Source of the DNA: Chamaecrista fasciculata
Taxonomy: Eukaryota > Streptophyta > Magnoliopsida > Fabales > Fabaceae
NCBI GenBank assembly: GCA_003254925.1
Contig: QANZ01019796.1
Location: forward strand, 62,001 to 126,000
Direction: 5' to 3'
Length of the DNA stretch: 64,000 nucleotides
Shown here: in pieces, positions 57,530 to 64,000 of the stretch
Numbering within the stretch: position 1 is the first letter of the stretch
Layout: each line of letters begins with the position of its first letter
Notes under the pieces: model-generated
What the model saw: the letters and a program-made list of their open reading frames with translations, nothing else
Databases searched by the model: none
Told to the model about the DNA's origin: nothing
Translations under genes and position numbers: made by a program

Positions 57530-57660
57530 AGTCAAGATCTAGATTTAGATCGTAAGATCTTACGATCTTGTAAGGCAAGATCTAGTTAAATCGGGTGCAG
57601 GATCATTTTTTAGCAAGATCGTGATAGGATTGCATTTTGCTCGTAAGATCGTTCGATTTC
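57530..57660. repeat. GATC-rich palindromic block
   Basis: AAGATC, TAGATC and CGTAAGATCTTACG alternate in both orientations. CGTAAGATCTTACG is a perfect 14-bp palindrome at about 57551-57564. Probably the end of a DNA transposon (it starts CAGTGTAGTCAAGATC), but no partner end was found before the Tat-like LTR at 57956. Confidence 0.5.
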
Positions 57661-57955
57661 ACTGATCCTATATAAATTATTTTTTTGAAATTTTTTTTTT
57701 AAAAAAAAAGGTCCAGAATGTTGCTTTTGGGGACTTTTTTTATTCAGGGTCCAAAATGCCCCATTTTAAACACCCAAAAATTGAAAATTCTAAATTTGGT
57801 GTTCGAATATTGAGCTTAACTTGTCAAGTATTGAGCTTAACTTGTAGTTCTTTAAGATATGAACGTAATTGGAGTACTTTTGTAAGGGTAAGAAACTTTA
57901 AACATGACTTTTTTTTACAAATCTTATTATTTTATTCTCTTTATCTAGTTAAGTT

Positions 57956-58218
57956 TGATAATAGGCCCAATAATTAGGAGGCCCAGATGGCAGAGCGTGC
58001 CCTCGATCCAGCAGGCTACAAGCCCGCCAGATGGATCGCGTAGGCATGAATGCCCTGTAACTCGCCGTCATGTGGGGACGCCCACAATCACAAAGGGTGT
58101 GGGCGCCCACGTGTCAACAAGTAAGGAAATATTCCCTGAATTAGTCAGGAGCCAATTAGTGATGGATCAAGATCCGCTATCAATCAAGGCAAATCTTTTT
58201 AGAGATCATTCTCCTTGA
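57956..58218 (+). repeat. Tat-like 5' LTR (visible extent)
   Basis: The 263-bp segment from TGATAATAGG to TCTCCTTGAT is repeated at 63738-64000. The LTR may extend past 58218; the end cannot be set because the other copy is cut by the window edge. It contains CGCCCACA/TGTGGGCG inverted motifs (about 58079-58108). Confidence 0.85.
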
Positions 58219-58341
58219 TAGCGCCTTAGCCATTAAGGCACCTTTCACAGAAAAGGAAATTGCGTGGGAGACAAGGATCACAATCAGATCAGCCAGGATC
58301 ACAATCAAGCGTCCAGGCATTTATGGCAAGATCACAACTGA

Positions 58342-59901
58342 TTGCCCTTAGCAGCGAACATCGGCGCCAAAAGGCTAGAAATTTTGGGAGATTCCCAACT
58401 GGTGATACAACAGATGAATGGAGAGTACGAAACCAAAGACCCAGTTATGGTCCAATACGCCGAAAAGACAAAAAAAATCATTGATGGCTCTGGGATTGAA
58501 GCCACCTTCCAGCATATCTCGCGAAACGACAACGCTCGAGCAGACGAGCTCGCCAAACTGGCGTCCAAGCCAACGAAAGGAGGCAGAGACTCCATCATCA
58601 AAACAACTCTGAGGGAGTCGTCAATCCTAAAGCAAGACATTCTTCCCACGGAAGAAGTTGACGACTGGAGAACACCAATTTTCAAATATTTGGCCACGAG
58701 CGCCCTTCCTTTAGACAAAAACGAAGCCAGAAAAGTCACAAGAAGATCTGGCAGGTACTTCGTCAGACAAGGTGCCTTATACAGGAAAAACTTCAGTCAT
58801 CCCGGAGCCAAGTGCATAGCATGAGACGAAATTAGTAGAGTGTTGACTGAAGTTCACGAGGGACTATGTGCAAGCCACCAAGGCCCGATGGCGATGCGAA
58901 GGAAAATCCAAAGGGCAGGCTACTTCTGGCCCACACTTCAGCAAGATGCTGAGAACATTGTCCTTTCGTGCGAGAAATGCCAAAAATACGCCAACATGAT
59001 CCACTCACACGCAGCTCCCCTGAACGTCATCACTTCTCCATGGCCTTTTGATCTTTGGGGAATCGACATCGTAGGGCCATTTCCAATGGCCACCTACCAG
59101 AGAAAATTCCTCATAGTTGCTATGGACTACTTCACAAAGTGGGTGGAAGCTAAAGCTGTGGCCTCCATAACCACGGAAGCCATGGAAAAATTCATGTGGC
59201 AAAACATCATCACCAGGTTTGGCATCCCCAACACACTGATATCTGACAATGGCGCTCAATTCACGAGCTAGAAGTTCCAAGACTTCTGTAAAGCCTGGAA
59301 AATCCACCACAAGACTACCTCGGTAGAACATCCTGCCACAAACGGCCAAGTTGAATTGGCCAACAGGATCATCATACAAGGAATCAAATGGAGACTAGAG
59401 TCAGCTAAGGGAAGATGGGTTGATGAACTCCCCTCAGTATTATGGTCATACAGGACCACAGAGAAAACAGCCATGAAGGAAACACCCTTCGCCTTGGCCT
59501 ATGGGCATGAAGCGGTGATACCTACTGAAGTGAACGTCCCAACCGAGAGGATAATCAATTACCCAAGTACCAATGATGCCAACTCCAGACTTGAAGAGCT
59601 GGACAACTTGGAAGAAAGAAGGGAAGTTTCAGCCATTAGACAAGTTGTCTATAATCAGATGGTTAAGAAATACCACGACTCCAAAATTAAACCCAAGACC
59701 CTTAAAATAGGAGACTTGGTGCTCAGAACTGTGGAAAACAACAGAAAAGATCCTAGACACGGAAAGCTGGGACCAAACTGGGAAGGCCCATACAGGGTTA
59801 CGGGAATCCTGCCTGGCAACGCCTTTAAGCTGGAGACCTTCGAAGGTAAGCCACTTCCAAATGCTTGGAACATGACCAAACTTAAATTTTATTTCCCTTA
59901 G
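58342..59901 (+). pseudogene. Tat-like RNase H (partial) and integrase
   Basis: One frame throughout, broken by TGA at 58822-58824 and TAG at 59269-59271. RNase H remains: RLEILGDSQLVIQQMNGEY (58370) and ARADELAKLAS. Integrase: zinc finger H and H in HEGLCASHQGPMAMRR, C and C in CEKCQKYA; DDE residues in DLWGIDIVGPFP, LISDNGAQF and NGQVELANR. Tat-type WRLESAKGRWVDELPSVLWS follows, then the C-terminal KLGPNWEGPYRV. The end at 59901 is natural. AATAAA lies at about 59964. Confidence 0.88.
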
Positions 59902-60428
59902 TAAGGGATCTTTGTAATAACCAAAGAAGGCCCCTGAGCCAATTGTTTAGAGATTTTACATCAATAAAGTGCATTTTTTCTATAACACATTGTTGTTAAT
60001 CATATTAAGTTGCTCAGGGGGATGCCCTCGGAATAGCAACTAAAAGGCCCTCGAAGGAGCCTTGTGAGTATGGCACTCACCAACCATGCGGACTGTCCTT
60101 CCCTTGGATGACTAGTCAAAAACTTAGCGTATAATACGCAAACGCTCGAAGCGTGCCCATCGCGAGGTAGCACTTTAACGTGCAAGCAATACGATAATCA
60201 AATCAAAAGCGAAAGTCAATCATGGCGTGCAAAGCAAGAAGTAAAGCGCTAAAACCAAGCATAGCTAAATTAACGGCATAGACTAAGGGCGCCATCGCCC
60301 AAATATTCAAAAATAGCACAAAAGCCATACAATGTAAAGTTGAAAGTGGAATTAAAGCCACGACAAATCAAACAAAATTTAAAGAGGGCGCGCAGGCCCA
60401 AAAGCGGAATAAACATAGGCACGCAGGC

Positions 60429-63161
60429 CTAAATACCAGCTGGGGCGTCCTCTGCAATGGTGGCTGAAGGAGCTTCCTCAGTATCCTCGCCATTAGGGGC
60501 GCTCTCGTCTACAGCATCAACCGCAGCATCATCTGCGGCGTTGTCACCTATGGCAGCACAATCTGCAGCGGGTCCCTCATCGCCATCCCCAGGAGTGGAG
60601 GTGCCCGCGACTCCTTCACCCGGAGGGGGAATCACGCAGTCAGGAAACCACTGGAAATCGTCATCACCCGCGGACTCGTACCCCTCCTTTGCATAATTCT
60701 CAGGCATTCGAGAGATCTTCACTGAAGGATCAGAGTCTATTGGGTCCCAGATGAGCTTGCCCTCGACTAACTTATTTGGGCATATCCCTGAGATATCCTT
60801 GCAAGGATTGCGCAACTTCAGCTGCTGGATGGCGTTCTCGAAACCTATATAATTATAACGAGAACCCCTCCACCTGACTTGCGTCAAGGTTAACTCCTTA
60901 AGGGCTGTGTAGGCGTCCTAACGTTTTTTACCTAGGCTTCTAGACCAGCCACTCTTTCGTTGAGCTGGTTGATAACGCCAGTGGCCTCATCTAGTTGCTT
61001 TCCCCACCGCTCATACCCAGTTCTGAGGGGATCCTCGGAAGCCTTCGTCAGGTCTAATTCGTCCTTCAGCTCCTCAACAGTACGACGCAACTTCTTGACG
61101 TCTTCGCATGTAGCATCTCTCTCAGAAATAAGATCTTTCCTAGAAATGCTGTTGGCTAACACATGCAACCCAGCCGCCAACAAAAATTGGGCGGTCTCCT
61201 CAGCAGGATCCCGAGTGTTTTCCGTAGACACCGTAGCCAGGTCGTCTCGCTTCACTGTCGCCGCCTCGGAAAGGCAGTTGGTGAGAATCTCCAGAGCATT
61301 GAAATCTCCAACCTCTGGAGCTGCTGGGAATAAAGGAGCTGCAACAGTGGGGTGCGCACGCTTCTGCGACGTCGCTTTCCCATCCTTGGCTGCAGCAGCA
61401 GTTTCCTTTTCTCTGCCGATGGGATTGGTAGGGGGACTTGGAGCCGCAGTAGGCTCACGAATCGTAAGACTCTCAAGCTTCCTGGGAGTAGGGGAGGCTG
61501 CTTCTTCGAGGTGGCCACCACCTTCTCTTTCCCTTTGTCCCCGTGAGGACGCTTGGTCCCAATGACATCAGCCAGGGAAGCCTCCACCACTGAAACAAAC
61601 AAAGCAAAGTTTAGAGGCTATCACAAGAAAGTGAAGTATCGTGCAAAAATGAAGAGAAACATACAACGCTTGGGGTCAAAAAGGGGAGTGGTGATCAACC
61701 GCAACGCCGCCAGGCACTCGCCAACGGTTAGGTCCCTCCAGTTGCACTCAAAGGGCCCAAGTCGAGGCCTCCTCCATGATAGGGGGAACATGGCGCGCTC
61801 ATCCGACGCGCGAACCCAAAAAGGCCGCTCAGACCCCGATTCCTTAATAAAGAAAAACTTGTATTGTCATTCCTTGGGATTGCTAATAGCGTGTTTCAGA
61901 ACCTGAGGGCGTCATGGACGTCTGTAATAGGAGATGAAGCAATTGTCCACCCAGCGTGGATAGAAGAAGTACAAAAACAGTCTCACGGTTGCGACAACGC
62001 CATCCCTCTTGCATTTGGCAACAAAGCCCAGCAGGATGTGCCACCCGTTGGCGCTAACTTGGATAGGAGAAATGTTCATGATGGCCAGAAGGGCATTTCA
62101 ATATCGCAACCCTTAAGGGCATGCTCACAAATTAGAAAACCTCTTCCATCTGTGTAGAGCATATCTGGCGTTGTCTCCAAATGACTTAGCGCGGAGATCT
62201 CGCACCCCGAAAATTGACGACGAGGTGAGGACGCCATTAGCTCTTGGTTGAGCCTCTCGAGGTAGTCCACACCAAATAGCCAGGTGTAGTACTCTTTCAC
62301 CACGTCGCTTGTCAGGTCCAAGAACGCCTTCTGTACCTTCTCGTTGGGTCTCTGACAACACCAATCAACTACGGGACACGTGTTCCTCATAACTTCAGCC
62401 CTATCGGGACCGCATGACGTTGTCTCAACACCCTTAATCCAGGGAACGTTGGCCAACTTGGAGTTTTGGCAAAGGAACCACTCTGGGTGAGCTTGAAAAT
62501 CAACTTCCTCACCGTAGATTGTCTGCTGGGGATTGCCATCCCCTATGGACGCCCAGACAGGAACGTCAGCACCGCCTGCGTCCTCGGGTACAGATGACTC
62601 CTCACCCATGGACGCCGACCCCGCAGCAGGGGATAACATCTCGTGAATTTCTGTTGACGTAGACGAGGAAGAGGCAGCGGTCATCTGTTCAAACTCTCCC
62701 GGTACATGGGACGAGGACGCCACAGCATCACCATCCCTCCTTTCCATGGGAGACGTGAACCTCGTAGGCGCTAATGGTTCAGCAATAGGGTTATGTGGCG
62801 TTGGTGCTCCAGGCGCTCTTGCGTTGTTTCCAGCAGCTGAGGAAACATGACAGTTATAACCCATTTTATGAAGAACTCTCCTCCATTCACCAGCAAAAAG
62901 GGGGGAAATGCCCTCGGGAAACAAAGGATCGTTTGGGAAAATGACTCTCAGCGGTTGTGGTTGATCACCAAACTCAGACCAAAATTCAAAAGATGAAGAA
63001 GATGATGAAGATGAAGGAGAAGGGTTAGAAAACTTACAGTCATCAAAATCCATGTTGCTGGCGAATTGATGAAGAATCTCGGAGAAAAAGGGTTGAACAA
63101 ATTGAAGAACACTGCGAAGACCGCGAAGAACACAATGAGTAACATTCAAGTGAAAACCCAT
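60429..63161 (-). pseudogene. Antisense multi-exon ORF (aORF) of the Tat-like element
   Basis: It lies opposite gag-pol between integrase and the 3' LTR. The first exon, from 63161, is Ser-rich then acidic, with VIFPNDPLFPEGISPLFAGE and YTWLFGVDYLERLNQELM, to about 62076. A middle part at about 61870-61670 reads FFFIKESGSERPFWVRASDE and NWRDLTVGECLAALRLITTP, with a donor after FDPKR. An acceptor TTTCAG near 61585 begins VEASLADVIGTKRPHGDKGK, then a frame change near 61520. The coiled coil follows (EDVKKLRRTVEELKDELDL), and last FENAIQQLKLRNP with an Asp/Ala-rich tail. Such antisense proteins are known in Grande and Retand; function unknown. The frame change and a stop at about 60932 suggest decay. 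Confidence 0.65.
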
Positions 63162-63737
63162 AAATCAAACCTGAAATAGCAGGAGACCATGCTGAATCAC
63201 TCACCGAACTACGGTGAGCACGGTTGCCGGAGCAAAGCGAACGGCGACAAGACGCTGTGTAGCTTCGCAAGAGAGCAGTTCCGGCAAGATTTCCCTCGCG
63301 TGTATAGAGAGAATAAGGAGGAAAGAGGAAGTTCTTGTAAGTGAAAATGGCAAAGTGAGGGGAAGAAGGGGAAAATGGCGGTTTTTTGAAAAAACTTCAC
63401 GAAAACCAAAACGACACATTAAATGCGCCCCCCTCGGTCCACGTTTCGCCATCATGGTGGAAAGTTAGCCAATCACGTAGCGACACGTGGCCACGATGCG
63501 CTGACACGTAGAATTGAAGTGACGCGAAACGTCATCGGGGAAGCTGGAAGGACAAGGGCTGGTGGCACTAGATCCATGAACGCCACATCAAGTTGGGTCA
63601 CCGCCATCCAGAATCTCCGAGACAAACTCTAGGCGTCAACGCCAACAGAACAAGAAAGGCTATAGTCAGGGTCGAGAACGCCCTCGTTAGGGACTCCACT
63701 GATGGGAACAGAGCTTCACTTCTTTTGTTGGGACTAG

Positions 63738-64000
63738 TGATAATAGGCCCAATAATTAGGAGGCCCAGATGGCAGAGCGTGCCCTCGATCCAGCAGGCTA
63801 CAAGCCCACCAGATGGATCGCGTAGGCATGAACTCCCTATAACTCCCCGTCAGGTGGGGACGCCCACAATCACAAAGGGTGTGGGCGCCCACGTGTCAAC
63901 AAATAAGGAAATATTCCCTGAATCAGTCAGGAGCCAATTAGGGATCGATCAAGATCCGCTATCAATCAAGGCAAATCACTCAGAGATCCTTCTCCTTGAT
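63738..64000 (+). repeat. Tat-like 3' LTR, truncated by the window edge
   Basis: Copy of 57956-58218 with about 15 differences. No clear polypurine tract precedes it (TTGTTGGGACTAG). It runs to the last base of the window. Confidence 0.85.

Larger units (their letters stand above)
57956..64000 (+). mobile_element. Tat-like Gypsy retrotransposon with antisense ORF; runs off the window
   Basis: Direct LTR copies start at 57956 and 63738 with TGATAATAGGCCCAATAATT. Between them are RNase H-integrase remains (plus strand) and a minus-strand multi-exon ORF, the arrangement known for Tat-lineage elements such as Grande and Retand. Gag, protease and reverse transcriptase are absent: only about 120 bp separates recognisable LTR sequence from RNase H, so a large internal deletion occurred. 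The two LTRs are about 94% identical over 263 bp by eye. Confidence 0.85.

Noticed and set aside
58332..58739. Minus-strand ORF opposite Tat-like RNase H
   Set aside because: Antisense shadow; the plus-strand frame has RNase H motifs.
60457..61565. Plus-strand ORFs opposite the Tat-like antisense gene (60457-60696, 60960-61565)
   Set aside because: They mirror low-complexity Ala/Ser coding on the minus strand and lack any domain; the minus-strand reading has a coiled coil and splice sites.

Overview
The window is plant nuclear DNA, very probably from a eudicot. The evidence is a multi-exon plant ammonium-transporter gene, plant-type LTR retrotransposons (Copia, Athila-like Gypsy, Tat-like Gypsy), a plant Helitron, Mutator/hAT-type MITEs, a plant-mobile-domain (PMD) gene and high AT content. 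Two bases are ambiguous (n at 261 and 25293). I see no bacterial operons, CRISPR arrays or rRNA genes, and no tRNA gene that I could support. The species cannot be named from the sequence alone.

Layout. 1-5908: non-coding flank with local duplications. 5909-12972, minus strand: the only intact host gene, an AMT2-subfamily (AMT3-like) ammonium transporter with four exons and 486 codons, all junctions GT-AG and in phase. Its introns hold a 543-bp terminal-inverted-repeat element with a 9-bp target duplication, another MITE-like element and two strong hairpins. 13.5-14.3 kb: two MITEs upstream of the gene, one with a perfect 9-bp duplication. About 17.83-22.66 kb: a large inverted duplication with arms over 2.1 kb, an 11-bp spacer and roughly 90% identity, made of two tail-to-tail truncated copies of a PMD gene. 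Its predicted N-terminus resembles the histone H3 tail, and one arm has gained a 42-bp minisatellite. 22.83-24.24 kb: a poly(A)-tailed retroposon with a 13-bp target duplication and no recognisable coding content.

26.17-43.12 kb: a nested stack of transposons. A Copia element (LTR plus start of gag) is cut at 26979 by a minus-strand Athila-like Gypsy element. That element was invaded by a solo LTR (28859-30199), a hAT-type MITE (40429-40843) and a second Copia element (33050-38852). The 3' LTR of the second Copia was then split by a 1.76-kb Mutator-like element (37012-38771). 43.98-46.02 kb: a 2.0-kb solo LTR. 46.25-54.75 kb: a decayed minus-strand Helitron RepHel gene with recognisable N-terminal, HUH-Rep and Pif1-type helicase exons, whose intron carries another solo LTR (51178-52792). 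57.96 kb to the end: a Tat-like Gypsy element with both LTRs (the right one cut by the window edge), a gag-PR-RT deletion, RNase H-integrase remains, and an antisense multi-exon ORF between integrase and the 3' LTR.

How the parts work together: ammonium uptake (AMT) is the only host function I can support. Everything else is mobile DNA or its debris. Five insertions are dated relative to each other by exact target-site duplications. The most unusual structure is the PMD palindrome, whose read-through RNA would fold into a roughly 2-kb hairpin. All boundaries and percentages were read by eye without alignment software.
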